Part shown: piece after piece, positions 16,273 to 26,489 of the stretch
How positions within the stretch are numbered: the first letter of the stretch is position 1
Layout of the letters: each line of letters opens with the position of its first letter
Assembly: GCA_903836265.1 (NCBI GenBank)
Contig: CAILQK010000072.1
Coordinates: forward strand, 1-39,170
Reading direction: 5' to 3'
Length of the DNA: 39,170 nt
Source of the DNA: an uncultured Bacteroidota bacterium
Lineage (GTDB): Bacteria > Bacteroidota > Bacteroidia > Chitinophagales > Saprospiraceae
Made by a program: the position numbers and the translations under genes
The notes under the pieces: generated by a model
Seen by the model: only the letters and a program-made list of their open reading frames with translations
What the model was told of the DNA's origin: nothing
The model's database searches: none

Positions 16273-18945
16273 ATGGGCGATACACACGCACCCGACGACT
16301 GGAAACTTGAACAGGATGAGTGGATTGAGGCACTGGAGGAAGTGCTGGAAGGTGAGGGTAAAGGCCGCACGGCCGAGCTGTTCCAGCGCCTCAGAACATT
16401 GCTGGCACGTCACGGCGTTGCAAATGGCGGCGCTGCCCTGAATACGCCCTACATGAATACGATAGGCCCTGACGACCAGCCTGCCTATCCCGGTGACCTG
16501 GAACTCGAGCGCCGGATCGAAAACATCAACCGCTGGAATGCGCAGGCTATGGTACTTCAGGGCGCCGACAAGGATCTGGCGCTGGGCGGTCATATCGCTA
16601 CCTATGCAGCATGTGCAACCATGCTCGAGGTGCTCTTTCACCATTTCCTGCGCAAACGCTCTGCCGAATACGGTGGCGACCTGCTTATGTTCCAGGGTCA
16701 TGCATCCCCGGGTGTGTACGCACGCGCGGCGTTCGAGGGCCGTCTGCCGGTTCAGGCTATTGCCGATTTCCGTCAGGAATTGCTCGGTGGCGTAAGTTCA
16801 TACCCCCACCCGCGAAGAATGCCCCGGTTCTGGCAGGCACCCACGGTGAGCATGGGCCTCGGCCCCATGACAGCAATCTATCAGGCCCGCTTCATGAAGT
16901 ACCTCGAAAACCGCGGACTGAAAGCCCCCAATGGCGGCAAGGTATGGCACTTCATCGGCGATGGGGAAATTGATGAACCCGAGATATACGGAACTATCGG
17001 TATGGCCAGCCGCGAAAATCTCGACAACGTGGTATTCGTGGTGAACTGTAATCTGCAGCGTCTCGACGGACCTGTTCGTGGTAATGGAAAAATCATTCAG
17101 GAGGTTGAACGTCATTTCCTCGGTGCTTCCTGGGAGGTGATCAAGGTCGTCTGGGGCAGCGAGTGGGATGAAATATTTGAAAAAGATACAGAGGGACTGC
17201 TTCTCGCACGACTGGAACAGATGGTGGATGGCGATTTTCAGGAAATGTCATCCGTCAATAATGGCGCTCACATCCGCAAGAAACTGGCGGGCGATGATGA
17301 ACGCATTGCGGCACTGCTGGCCGGATATTCCGACGAGCAGCTCCGTGCCATGCGCCGTGGAGGCCACGACCCGCTCAAGGTTTACACTGCCTACGAGCGC
17401 GCTGTACGCGCGGGTAAACCTGTAGCCATCATCATTCAGACTGTCAAGGGATACGGTATGGGCCAGGCAGCAGAGGGTAAAAATACTGCGCACCAGACCA
17501 AAGACCTGCAGGACAAGAATCGTCTGGAAACCCGCGACCGTTACGGTATTCCGATCAGTGATGAAGAGGCTCTCGCAGCAAAATTCTGGTTCCCGTCACC
17601 CGACAGCCCGGAAGCACAATACCTGCACGCCCGCAGAAAGGCACTGGGTGGATACCTGCCTGAACGCAGCGACGAGTATCCCCGATTCCAGCTCCCCGGA
17701 CTGGAACTGTTCGAAAAACAGACTCGCCCCGACGAAACAGCCAAGCCGGTATCCACAACGGGTGCCATGGTGGATATGATGACGCAGATGATCCGTAATC
17801 CTGAAATGGGAAAGTATGTGGTACCTATCGTGCCCGATGAGGCCCAGACCTTCGGCATGCACCCGCTTTTCAACTCGGCCCAGATATGGAACCAGCGCGA
17901 CCAGCTCTATACTCCGCTGGAAATCGGCTTTTCCACTATCAAGTACAAGGAGTCAAAAACAGGGCAGGTGCTCCAGGAAGGTATCAATGAGGATGGTGCA
18001 ACGGCATCTTTCACCGCTGCAGGCACAGCCTACGCCCTGCACGGCATCCCAACCATACCTTTTTACATATACTATTCCATGTTCGGCTTCCAGCGCGTGG
18101 GTGACCTCGTGTGGGCAGCAGCCGATATGCTCTGCAAGGGGTTCCTGCTTGGTGGTACAGCCGGCCGGACTACACTGAACGGAGAAGGACTGCAGCACCA
18201 GGACGGACACTCGCACCTGATTGCCCAGACGGTGCCCAGTGTGAAGTGTTATGATCCCGCATTTGCCTGCGAACTGGCTGTTATCGTGCATGAGGGCATA
18301 CGCCGCATGTATGTTGAAAATGAATCCTGGATATACTACATTACCCTTTACAACGAAAACCTGCAGATGCCGCCCATGCCCGCAGGCGTGGAAGAAGGTA
18401 TCAAACGCGGTATCTATCGCTACAAGGCATCATCAGCGAAACCGGCAAAGCCGGGTGTAAAGGCCCACTTGCTCGGTTCGGGAGTGATCATGCGTCAGGT
18501 GCTCGCTGCAGCCGAACTGCTCGAGTCGGAAGGAATCAGTACCGATGTATGGTCGGTAACATCCTGGACAGAATTGTACCGCGATGGTGTGGCTACCGAC
18601 AGATGGAACCTGCTACACCCGTCCGAAAAGCCCCAAACTCCGTATATTCAGCAGGTACTACCCAATGATGGTGTGTTTGTAGCTGCCAGCGACTGGGTGA
18701 AGCTCACACAGGGACAACTTGCCCCATGGATTCCGGGCGACTACACCGCGCTTGGAACCGACGGATTCGGTTTGTCTGAAAGCCGTGAAAGTCTGCGCGA
18801 CTACTTCGAGATATCCCCGAAATACATCGCCTTCGCTGCTGTACGCGCGTTGCACCGCCAGGGCAGGGCCAGCGACAAGGGTATCAGGGATTTCATGAAA
18901 AAATACGGTATTGACAGCGACAAGACAGATCCGATGTCGGTGTAA
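16273..18945 (+). CDS. aceE: Pyruvate dehydrogenase E1 component, homodimeric type
   Basis: GGHIATYAACATMLEVLFHHFLR, GDGEIDEPE, NLQRLDGPVRGNGKIIQE, DEAQTFGMHPLF, LNGEGLQHQDGHS are AceE signatures. Start ATG 16273 rather than 16228. Confidence 0.96.
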   Translation: MGDTHAPDDWKLEQDEWIEALEEVLEGEGKGRTAELFQRLRTLLARHGVANGGAALNTPYMNTIGPDDQPAYPGDLELERRIENINRWNAQAMVLQGADKDLALGGHIATYAACATMLEVLFHHFLRKRSAEYGGDLLMFQGHASPGVYARAAFEGRLPVQAIADFRQELLGGVSSYPHPRRMPRFWQAPTVSMGLGPMTAIYQARFMKYLENRGLKAPNGGKVWHFIGDGEIDEPEIYGTIGMASRENLDNVVFVVNCNLQRLDGPVRGNGKIIQEVERHFLGASWEVIKVVWGSEWDEIFEKDTEGLLLARLEQMVDGDFQEMSSVNNGAHIRKKLAGDDERIAALLAGYSDEQLRAMRRGGHDPLKVYTAYERAVRAGKPVAIIIQTVKGYGMGQAAEGKNTAHQTKDLQDKNRLETRDRYGIPISDEEALAAKFWFPSPDSPEAQYLHARRKALGGYLPERSDEYPRFQLPGLELFEKQTRPDETAKPVSTTGAMVDMMTQMIRNPEMGKYVVPIVPDEAQTFGMHPLFNSAQIWNQRDQLYTPLEIGFSTIKYKESKTGQVLQEGINEDGATASFTAAGTAYALHGIPTIPFYIYYSMFGFQRVGDLVWAAADMLCKGFLLGGTAGRTTLNGEGLQHQDGHSHLIAQTVPSVKCYDPAFACELAVIVHEGIRRMYVENESWIYYITLYNENLQMPPMPAGVEEGIKRGIYRYKASSAKPAKPGVKAHLLGSGVIMRQVLAAAELLESEGISTDVWSVTSWTELYRDGVATDRWNLLHPSEKPQTPYIQQVLPNDGVFVAASDWVKLTQGQLAPWIPGDYTALGTDGFGLSESRESLRDYFEISPKYIAFAAVRALHRQGRASDKGIRDFMKKYGIDSDKTDPMSV

Positions 18946-18956
18946 TCCGGGCTTGT

Positions 18957-18997
18957 AAAAAATCCGCCTGCCCCACAAGGGTCCGGCGGATTTTTTT
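18957..18997. terminator. Bidirectional-type terminator between aceE and the crp/fnr gene
   Basis: AAAAAATCCGCC (18957-18968) / GGCGGATTTTTT (18985-18996), 12-bp stem with flanking A and T tracts between convergent genes. Confidence 0.88.
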
Positions 18998-19021
18998 ATT
19001 GACGGGCGAATAAGTACGTTG

Positions 19022-19702
19022 TTACGCCAGTTTCTCCAGATCTCTGATCAGGATACTGTTCCTGTTGAAGTAAATCAGATTTGACTTTTTCAAATCGTTG
19101 AAAACCGAAGTGACAGTCTGGCGACTGGTACCGGTCAGGCTGGCAATTTCCTGTTGTGTCAGGTAGTGCTTCACCAGTGTTTCGTAACCTACGCGCCTGC
19201 CCTCCCTTCCGGCAGACTCCACCAGAAATTCGATAATGCGCTCCCTGGCATCTTTCAGCACCAGTTTGGCGAGGCGCTCTTCGGCGCGCTGAAGTCGCTG
19301 GGCCAGATGTTGCATGGCCGAAATCACCAGAGACGGATTTCCCTGCATCAGCGAATGAAAGTCATCGTTTCTGATAACCAGGTACTCCACATCATCGTGA
19401 AGTGCCTGCGCAAATTCGCTGCGGCTGGTTTCACCGGAAAGCACCAGATCTCCGAAAACGGCACCTGGAGCCAGAATCTCCTTGATTACCTCGCGGCCAT
19501 CGGCAGAAAAAGCGCCTGTTTTTACTTTGCCTTTGACGAGGAGAAACAGACAGTCGGCCGGCTCATCATGCATAAAAATGAAATTGTAGCGCGATGATTG
19601 TCTGTGCTGGGCGAGTTGTGCGACCCGTTCGAACTCTTCGGTACCGAGAGAAGACAGGAGCTGAACAGATTTCAGAAAGTAAATTTTTGCGTCTTTGTCC
19701 AT
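19022..19702 (-). CDS. Crp/Fnr family transcriptional regulator
   Basis: cNMP-binding fold (FIFMHDEPADCLFLLVKGKVKTGAFSADGREVI...GAVFGDLVLSGE) and HTH (LTQQEIASLTGTSRQTVTSVFNDLKKSNLI). Confidence 0.93.
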   Translation of the reverse strand: MDKDAKIYFLKSVQLLSSLGTEEFERVAQLAQHRQSSRYNFIFMHDEPADCLFLLVKGKVKTGAFSADGREVIKEILAPGAVFGDLVLSGETSRSEFAQALHDDVEYLVIRNDDFHSLMQGNPSLVISAMQHLAQRLQRAEERLAKLVLKDARERIIEFLVESAGREGRRVGYETLVKHYLTQQEIASLTGTSRQTVTSVFNDLKKSNLIYFNRNSILIRDLEKLA

Positions 19703-20103
19703 GATCACAGAATTTGAATTGGGCAGTTAGTGTCCGGGTGTATTTCAAACTGATGATACAAAAGTACTTGCACAACAACTCCCTGAAAAGTACAAATTAG
19801 CCTAGTTGTCGGAAATAATTATTGTTTGTATTTTTTACAAAAAATTGATTTTCAATTACTTAAATTATTTTTATTCTGATTTTTTGTAAAATAAATGTCT
19901 TGCAGAAAGCTTGTATTCCCCTCCGGTTTTTGTGAAAATAACATTGTTTTTTCATTGGCTCACCCTGGATAATCTCTGTAAAAATTAGAATAATATTTTG
20001 AAACCGAGGTGTTTAAATGGAGGAGTTCAAAACTTTTCGGATAATTCGTCATAGTTAACAAATTGTAATTTTAAATTATCCTGTTTTCATACTGAAAAAA
20101 GCA

Positions 20104-20111
20104 TACCTTTG
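20104..20111 (+). promoter_or_regulatory. -7 element upstream of typA
   Basis: TACCTTTG followed by CGGCTCTTTT, 40 bp before the typA ATG, at the end of a ~400-bp AT-rich intergenic region. Confidence 0.55.
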
Positions 20112-20151
20112 CGGCTCTTTTCAAAAAAGCGTTTCGCCACAAGGCATTTTC

Positions 20152-21963
20152 ATGAAAAACATCCGCAACATCGCCATTATTGCCCACGTTGACCACGGCA
20201 AAACCACACTCGTTGACAAGATGATCCACGCCGCCAAGGTGTTCAAGGAGCATGAACTGACCGGTGAACTTATTCTTGACAATAATGATCTTGAGCGGGA
20301 GAGAGGTATTACCATTCTCGCCAAGAACGTATCCATCAGATGGAAAGACTGCAAGGTCAATATCATTGATACACCTGGTCACGCCGACTTCGGCGGTGAG
20401 GTAGAGCGCGTGCTGAATATGGCCGACGGAGTTCTCCTGCTTGTTGATGCCTTTGAGGGCCCTATGCCGCAGACACGTTTTGTTTTGCAGAAGGCGCTCC
20501 AGATGGGTAAAAAGCCTCTGGTGGTTATTAACAAGGTGGACAAGGAGAATTGCAACCCCGACTGGGCTCACGAACAGGTGTTCGATCTGATGTTTGCGCT
20601 GGAGGCCAATGAGGATCAGCTCGATTTTCCTGTAGTATTCGGTTCTGCCAAGCAGGGCTGGATGAGTCACGACTGGAAGAATCAGACGTCAGATATCAAT
20701 GTTCTTCTTGACGATATCATCAAATACATTCCGGAGCCAAAGGTTTCTGACGGTACACCCCAGTTGCTGGTAACTTCTCTCGATTATTCTGCCTTCATCG
20801 GTCGTATCGCTATTGGTCGCCTCACCCGCGGCCGTCTTGTGTCGGGTCAGGCCTGTTCGCTCGTCAAGCGCGACGGGGCTGTTCAGAAGCACCGGATCAA
20901 ACAACTGTATGTTTTTGACGGACTGGCCAAGAAGGAGGCGCAGGAAGTACTGGCCGGAGATATCTGTGCAGTGGTGGGTGTGGACGGATTTGAAATCGGT
21001 GACACGATTGCCGATTACGAGAATCCGGATGCTCTGGAGCGCATTGCCATTGATGAGCCAACCATGGGTATGTTGTTTACTATCAATGATTCGCCGTTTT
21101 TCGGACAGGAAGGGAAATTTGTTACCAGCCGTCACGTGCGCGAGCGCCTGGAAAAAGAGCTGGAGAAGAACCTGGCCATGCGACTGGAAGATACAGACAG
21201 TGCCGATTCGCTGATGGTTTACGGCCGCGGCGTTCTTCACCTGTCTGTACTCATTGAAACCATGCGCCGCGAAGGTTACGAACTCCAGATTGGTCAGCCC
21301 CGTGTAATTACCAAAGTGATTGACGGCCAGAAAAATGAGCCTGTCGAGGAACTCACGATTGACGTGCCTGAAACTTCCAGCGGCAAATGTATAGAACTGG
21401 TTACGCGCCGGAAGGGTGTCATGAAGAGTATGGAACCCAAGGGCGACCGCTTCATTCTGCGTTTTGAAATTCCCTCCCGTGGCATTATCGGGCTGCGTTC
21501 CAATGTGTTGACAGCCACACAGGGCGAGGCCATCATGACACACCGTTTTCTCACTTACGAGCCGTGGAAAGGAGAAATCTCCGGTCGCCAGAATGGCTCA
21601 CTTATTGTAATGGAAACAGGTACGGCATTTGCCTACTCCCTCGACAACCTGCAGGACAGGGGTACGTTCTTCATTGATCCGGGTGAAGAGGTGTATGAGG
21701 GTCAGGTAATTGGTGAAAATACGCGCCCTAACGACCTGGTGGTGAACGTCACCAAATCAAAGAAACTGACCAACCACCGTGCATCGGGTTCCGACGACAA
21801 GGCTTCCCTGCCGCCGCCCCGCCGTTTCACGCTGGAAGAGGCCCTTGAATACATTCAGGAGGATGAATACGTGGAAGTCACACCCAAAAGTATTCGCCTT
21901 CGTAAAATTTATCTGAAGGATTTTGAGCGCAAAAAAGCATCAAAAGAGGTGGCTGAAGCCTGA
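20152..21963 (+). CDS. typA: Translational GTPase TypA/BipA
   Basis: [64 protein letters not shown]; full-length TypA. Confidence 0.97.
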   Translation: MKNIRNIAIIAHVDHGKTTLVDKMIHAAKVFKEHELTGELILDNNDLERERGITILAKNVSIRWKDCKVNIIDTPGHADFGGEVERVLNMADGVLLLVDAFEGPMPQTRFVLQKALQMGKKPLVVINKVDKENCNPDWAHEQVFDLMFALEANEDQLDFPVVFGSAKQGWMSHDWKNQTSDINVLLDDIIKYIPEPKVSDGTPQLLVTSLDYSAFIGRIAIGRLTRGRLVSGQACSLVKRDGAVQKHRIKQLYVFDGLAKKEAQEVLAGDICAVVGVDGFEIGDTIADYENPDALERIAIDEPTMGMLFTINDSPFFGQEGKFVTSRHVRERLEKELEKNLAMRLEDTDSADSLMVYGRGVLHLSVLIETMRREGYELQIGQPRVITKVIDGQKNEPVEELTIDVPETSSGKCIELVTRRKGVMKSMEPKGDRFILRFEIPSRGIIGLRSNVLTATQGEAIMTHRFLTYEPWKGEISGRQNGSLIVMETGTAFAYSLDNLQDRGTFFIDPGEEVYEGQVIGENTRPNDLVVNVTKSKKLTNHRASGSDDKASLPPPRRFTLEEALEYIQEDEYVEVTPKSIRLRKIYLKDFERKKASKEVAEA

Positions 21964-22034
21964 TTTCTGTGTGTCGGAGCTGATTCCATTTTTTTTGAAA
22001 CTTTTTCATTCGTTTTTCGTTTCCCAAAGAATTT

Positions 22035-22042
22035 TACATTTG
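22035..22042 (+). promoter_or_regulatory. -7 element upstream of queA
   Basis: TACATTTG followed by CAGCCGTTTATCC, 52 bp before the queA ATG. Confidence 0.45.
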
Positions 22043-22093
22043 CAGCCGTTTATCCGGCGAGATAACGGCTCGTACCCAATTGCACAGAAGAAT

Positions 22094-23158
22094 ATGCGTA
22101 CAAAACTGTCTCAGTTCAACTTCAATCTTCCCAAGGAGCTGGTCGCCCAGTATCCTTCCGAGGAGCGCGATGAAAGCCGTCTAATGGTGGTTAATCGCAG
22201 TACGGGGAAGATAGAACATAAAGTATTCAAGGACATTCTCGGCTATTTCACCGATGGCGATGTAATGATCTTTAACAACACCAAAGTTTTCCCCGCCCGC
22301 CTGTTTGGCCAGAAGGAAAAAACAGGTGCCAAAATTGAGGTTTTCCTCCTCAGGGAGCTCAATCACGGCGCCCGCCTGTGGGACGTTCTCGTTGATCCGG
22401 CCCGCAAAATCAGGGTAGGAAACAAACTCTACTTTGAAGACGAAAACGGGAATGACGCCCTTGTCGCAGAAGTAGTTGACAATACCACTTCCCGCGGCAG
22501 AACCATCCGGTTTCTGTTCGACGGCACAGACGAGGAGTTTCACCACGAACTGATGCGTCTGGGCAATACGCCACTTCCAAAATACATCGAACGGGAGCCC
22601 GAGGAAATTGACCGCGAGCGCTACCAGACAATTTATGCAAAGGAGCCGGGTGCTGTCGCAGCTCCCACAGCGGGCCTGCACTTCAGCCGCGAACTCCTCA
22701 AGCGCCTCGAACTGAAGGGCGTAAATTTCGCCGAACTGACACTCCATATTGGCTTGGGCACCTTCCGCACCATTGATGTGGAAGACCTGTCAAAACACAA
22801 AATGGAGGCCGAGTACTTCCGCATTCCGCCGGATGCAGCTGATACAGTAAATGGTGGCCTCGACAAGGGGCGAAAGGTATGCGCGATCGGTACTACGGTG
22901 ATGCGTTCCATAGAAACGGCAGTCTCCGCAGACAACCGGCTCAAGGCGGTGGAAGGATGGACGAACAAGTTTATCTTCCCTCCCTACGATTTCAGCATTG
23001 CCAATGCTATGGTAACGAATTTCCATCTTCCAAAGTCAAGCCTTATTATCATGATTGCTGCTTTCGGAGGTATTGATCTTATCATGGACGCCTATAACGA
23101 AGCTGTGAAGGAAAAGTACCGTTTCTACAGTTACGGCGACGCCATGCTGATTCTCTGA
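22094..23158 (+). CDS. queA: S-adenosylmethionine:tRNA ribosyltransferase-isomerase
   Basis: [35 protein letters not shown]...[30 protein letters not shown]...[14 protein letters not shown]...[10 protein letters not shown]. Start ATG 22094. Confidence 0.96.
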   Translation: MRTKLSQFNFNLPKELVAQYPSEERDESRLMVVNRSTGKIEHKVFKDILGYFTDGDVMIFNNTKVFPARLFGQKEKTGAKIEVFLLRELNHGARLWDVLVDPARKIRVGNKLYFEDENGNDALVAEVVDNTTSRGRTIRFLFDGTDEEFHHELMRLGNTPLPKYIEREPEEIDRERYQTIYAKEPGAVAAPTAGLHFSRELLKRLELKGVNFAELTLHIGLGTFRTIDVEDLSKHKMEAEYFRIPPDAADTVNGGLDKGRKVCAIGTTVMRSIETAVSADNRLKAVEGWTNKFIFPPYDFSIANAMVTNFHLPKSSLIIMIAAFGGIDLIMDAYNEAVKEKYRFYSYGDAMLIL

Positions 23159-23202
23159 TTTGCCGTTTCATTAAAGTAACAAACCATTCAAAGGGAATAA
23201 TT

Positions 23203-23424
23203 ATGTACTGGACACTCGAATTGGTTTCATACCTGGAGGAAGCCCCCTGGCCAGCAACAAAAGATGAACTCATTGATTACGCTATCCGCTCAGGTTCTCC
23301 AGGTGAGGTGATAGAAAACCTCGAAGAACTGGAAGACGATGGTGAATTATACGAGGGAATCGAAGATATCTGGCCCGACTATCCCAGGCACGACGACTTT
23401 TTCTTTAATGAGGACGAGTACTGA
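23203..23424 (+). CDS. DUF2795 domain-containing small acidic protein
   Basis: MYWTLELVSYLEEAPWPATKDELIDYAIRSGSPGEVIENLEELEDDGELYEGIEDIWPDYP, a conserved Bacteroidota DUF2795 protein. Confidence 0.88.
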   Translation: MYWTLELVSYLEEAPWPATKDELIDYAIRSGSPGEVIENLEELEDDGELYEGIEDIWPDYPRHDDFFFNEDEY

Positions 23425-23447
23425 TCAACTCGCCTGAACCCGTTAAC

Positions 23448-23514
23448 AAGCGCAGAAAGCTATGCACCCTCATATTAATCCGGGGAGAATGCGTACTTTT
23501 CTGCGCTTTTTTTG
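23448..23514 (+). terminator. Terminator after the DUF2795 gene, long loop
   Basis: AAGCGCAGAAA (23448-23458) / TTTCTGCGCTT (23498-23508), 11-bp stem, 39-nt loop, followed by TTTTTT. Confidence 0.75.
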
Positions 23515-23516
23515 TC

Positions 23517-23940
23517 ATGCGTCTGATTTACAGCCTCCTGCTTTTCCGGCTATTCCTGACTCCGGCACTGTCCCAGCCTAATGTGATTATTATTTTCACG
23601 GATGATCTCGGATATGCCGATGTCGGTTGCTTCGGAGGAGAAATACCTGCTCCGTCACTGGATCAGCTGGCAGCCTCCGGTGTGAAAATGACGCATTTTT
23701 ACTCGGCCCAGCCAGTGTGTTCTGCTGCCAGGGCTGCGCTGCTCACAGGTTGTTATCCCAACCGTATTGGTATTCACCAGGCGCTGATGCCCGGTTCGGG
23801 AAAGGGGCTGAACCCTCAGGAAGTCACTGTTGCAGATATGCTCGGAGACAGAGGTTATCGTACCGGTATTTTCGGGAAGTGGCATCTGGGTGATGCTCCC
23901 GAGTGCATGCCTGTCAGACAGTACCCTGGACCAGGGGAAA
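23517..23940 (+). pseudogene. Truncated sulfatase (arylsulfatase) N-terminal remnant
   Basis: QPNVIIIFTDDLGYADVGCFGGEIPAPSLDQLAASGVKMTHFYSAQPVCSAARAALLTGCYPNRIG...YRTGIFGKWHLGDAPECMPVRQ is a classic sulfatase N-terminus. Family resemblance ends at ~23920 and the ORF then runs into the 3' end of the opposite-strand gene (stop at 24038). Confidence 0.82.
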
Positions 23941-26358
23941 TTAGTCATCATCTTTGTCAACTCTCAGCCAGGCCGCTCTTCTCGGTGCCGGCATTTCACT
24001 GTCAAGGCCTTTCAGGGCCTTCCACAGTACTTCGTTGAACTCGCGATCGGGCACTGCATCCACTTCAGCCAGATTCCAGGTTTCGGAAATACGGCTGAGG
24101 GGCTCCACCCAGGCATTGCGCTCGTCAATGGAAACTCCCGGCTCAATTGCTGTTATGGGGCTGAAATCGGGCTTGTCGGTAAAACAGCGCCACATGGGTG
24201 TTGCAGCTGCGTCATACTGGCTCATGGGTGGCAGTCCGAGTATCAGTTCCATGGTGCGGAGCATGGATGTGGTGGAATACATGGTATGATCAACGTACCG
24301 TCGTTTGATGTATGGACTGATTACAAAAGCAATGCTTCTGTGGGCATCCACATGGTCTGCGCCGTTTTGTGCGTCGTCTTCGAGTATAAATACTGCACTT
24401 TCTTTCCAGATTTTTGAGTGAGAAAGATGTTCCAGGAAACGGCCCACTGCCAGATCATTATCGGCTACCGAGGCAAAAGGCGAGTAGGCACCTTTGGCCA
24501 TACCCGAGGTATGGTCATTCCCGAACCGTATGGTATTGAAGCGCGGCACCTGATTGATCTGAAGCAGGCTGTCGAAGTCGCGCTGCCAGTCCTTCTCCCT
24601 TGAAATATCCTGATAATCCATGTCCCACGAGGAATAATTGGGACAAAAGTGCCCTTCTATTGTTTCATAGTTGGCCTTGTTGTCGTCGGCGAACTCACCG
24701 TAAGTACGGTATGAAACTCCGGCACGCTTGCAGTTGTCCCATATAAAACCACTTTTCGGGAAGGCTACCCGTCGTGTACCCTCGTAGTCGTAGTTGCCAC
24801 CGCGGCCGCCGTAGCTGGTGGGCCAGGTTTTTTCCACAAAATCATTGGCATAGGCTGCGGTACTCCAGTTGTGGCCGTCGGCACTTACTTCAGCATCCAC
24901 GTAGAAATTGTCAAGCAATACATATTCCCGAGCCAGCCAGTGCTGGTTGGGGGTCACCTTTTCCGGGAAAAGGCACAGGTCCGGATCGCCGTTTCCACCC
25001 AGTTCAGCAGGCAAATCTCCCAGAATCTGATCATAAGTCCTGTTTTCCTTGATAATATAAAACACATATTTGATGGGGGAGGGGTCGCCCACGCGCATTG
25101 GTACGGGGTTGCCTGCTTCTCCCTCCGTATGCAGTTCTTTTGCTTTGTTATACGGACAGTTTTCATAAACCAGTTTTGAGTAAAGCTCCAGTTCCCGGTC
25201 CTCCGGTTCCTGAATTACACTCAGCGTCCCCTGATACAGTGCTCCGATATACTGGGCAGCGCGGGAGTCTTCCCGTTTGTGGAACGGACTGGGCCCTTTC
25301 GGATTGGCAACAGACGACATGCCCTTTCCGTTGGCTACCAGAATCCTGTCGCCGATACACCTTACAGAAGTGGGATACCAGCCGACAGGTATGAACCCTT
25401 CCGATTCGCTGTTTCCGGGTTTTTCAATTTCGTAAACAGCCAGGCAGTTGTTGTCTGCGTTGGCAATGTACAGTGTCTCCCCGTCGTCAGAAAGAGCCAG
25501 ACTGTTGGGGGTGGAACCGTTGGGGGCATCCGGATAAAGTGCAGTGTTGAGCACTTCGAGTGTTTTGCGGCTGTCCAGGTCAATGCAATACACTGCATTG
25601 TCGAGCGAACATGCTATGTACAGGGTCTTTTCCTTTTTGTCCGCCACCATTTCGTTCGGGTGATCGCCCGTGGCTATCTCACTTTTCAGCGAGAACGAAT
25701 TGCTGTCGAATATCAGGATTTTTTTTGCGCCCCAAAGCGAAACGGCCACTTCATTCCTCGACGGCAGGAAGAGAACAGCATAGGGTTCGCTTGCCAGAGG
25801 GATACGTTTGATGATATCACCTTTCAGCGACAGCGCGTAAAAGGCACTGTCTTCTTTGGTAACAGTGTAGATCTGCCCTGCTGCATCATTTATGGCCACC
25901 CCTGCCGGACAAATTTTGTTTTTGGGCCAGGGCAGACCGAGTGCAAGAGCGGTATCGCGGTGCAGTTTTCCCGATTCATTCCTGAAAACAACAATCGTAT
26001 TGTCATTGCCGCCGGAAGCATAAATCCTGCTGCCATCGGAACTGAATGCAAGTCCGTACCATGCTTTTGCCACAGATATTTCATCAGACCGGGTGATACT
26101 GCCTCTGTCGCTTCTGAACAGCTGGATTTTTTGTTTGCCAACGCCGTTATTGGTCACAGCTATCCATTTTTGATCGGGCGATACAACCATCTGGAGCGGA
26201 AGATCACCAAGAGGCAGATGTGTACTGCCAACTGGTGTGAGGCTCCACTGATTGGGCAGCTGAATGCGCTGCGGTGTCAGTTTCTGTACAGATACATTAC
26301 GGTTGAGGTTGCAAGCTGCGAGACTGAGCAGTGCGACCAATGGCAGGTATTTCGTCAT
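23941..26358 (-). CDS. Bifunctional YncE-like beta-propeller / alkaline phosphatase (phosphoesterase) family lipoprotein
   Basis: Lipobox LSLAAC; YVTN/YncE-like repeats (YIACSLDNAVYCIDLDSRKTLEVLN); phosphoesterase region (YVFYIIKENRTYDQILGDLP...HNWSTAAYANDFVEKTWP...VFILEDDAQNGADHVDAHRS). Confidence 0.9.
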   Translation of the reverse strand: MTKYLPLVALLSLAACNLNRNVSVQKLTPQRIQLPNQWSLTPVGSTHLPLGDLPLQMVVSPDQKWIAVTNNGVGKQKIQLFRSDRGSITRSDEISVAKAWYGLAFSSDGSRIYASGGNDNTIVVFRNESGKLHRDTALALGLPWPKNKICPAGVAINDAAGQIYTVTKEDSAFYALSLKGDIIKRIPLASEPYAVLFLPSRNEVAVSLWGAKKILIFDSNSFSLKSEIATGDHPNEMVADKKEKTLYIACSLDNAVYCIDLDSRKTLEVLNTALYPDAPNGSTPNSLALSDDGETLYIANADNNCLAVYEIEKPGNSESEGFIPVGWYPTSVRCIGDRILVANGKGMSSVANPKGPSPFHKREDSRAAQYIGALYQGTLSVIQEPEDRELELYSKLVYENCPYNKAKELHTEGEAGNPVPMRVGDPSPIKYVFYIIKENRTYDQILGDLPAELGGNGDPDLCLFPEKVTPNQHWLAREYVLLDNFYVDAEVSADGHNWSTAAYANDFVEKTWPTSYGGRGGNYDYEGTRRVAFPKSGFIWDNCKRAGVSYRTYGEFADDNKANYETIEGHFCPNYSSWDMDYQDISREKDWQRDFDSLLQINQVPRFNTIRFGNDHTSGMAKGAYSPFASVADNDLAVGRFLEHLSHSKIWKESAVFILEDDAQNGADHVDAHRSIAFVISPYIKRRYVDHTMYSTTSMLRTMELILGLPPMSQYDAAATPMWRCFTDKPDFSPITAIEPGVSIDERNAWVEPLSRISETWNLAEVDAVPDREFNEVLWKALKGLDSEMPAPRRAAWLRVDKDDD

Positions 26359-26489
26359 AATGTTGATTTTTACGGGTGCAAGTTAGTAACGAATGATCTT
26401 TTCACACATTAATTAACCGTTAACCGGGTAATAATATGCTGAAACGCGATTTCTCGCTACCTTCGCCCCGAACAGCTCTTTCCGTGTCT

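Noticed and set aside
25279-26412. 377-aa plus-strand ORF antisense to the phosphoesterase gene
   Set aside because: Shadow ORF with no credible domains; the minus-strand product is convincing.
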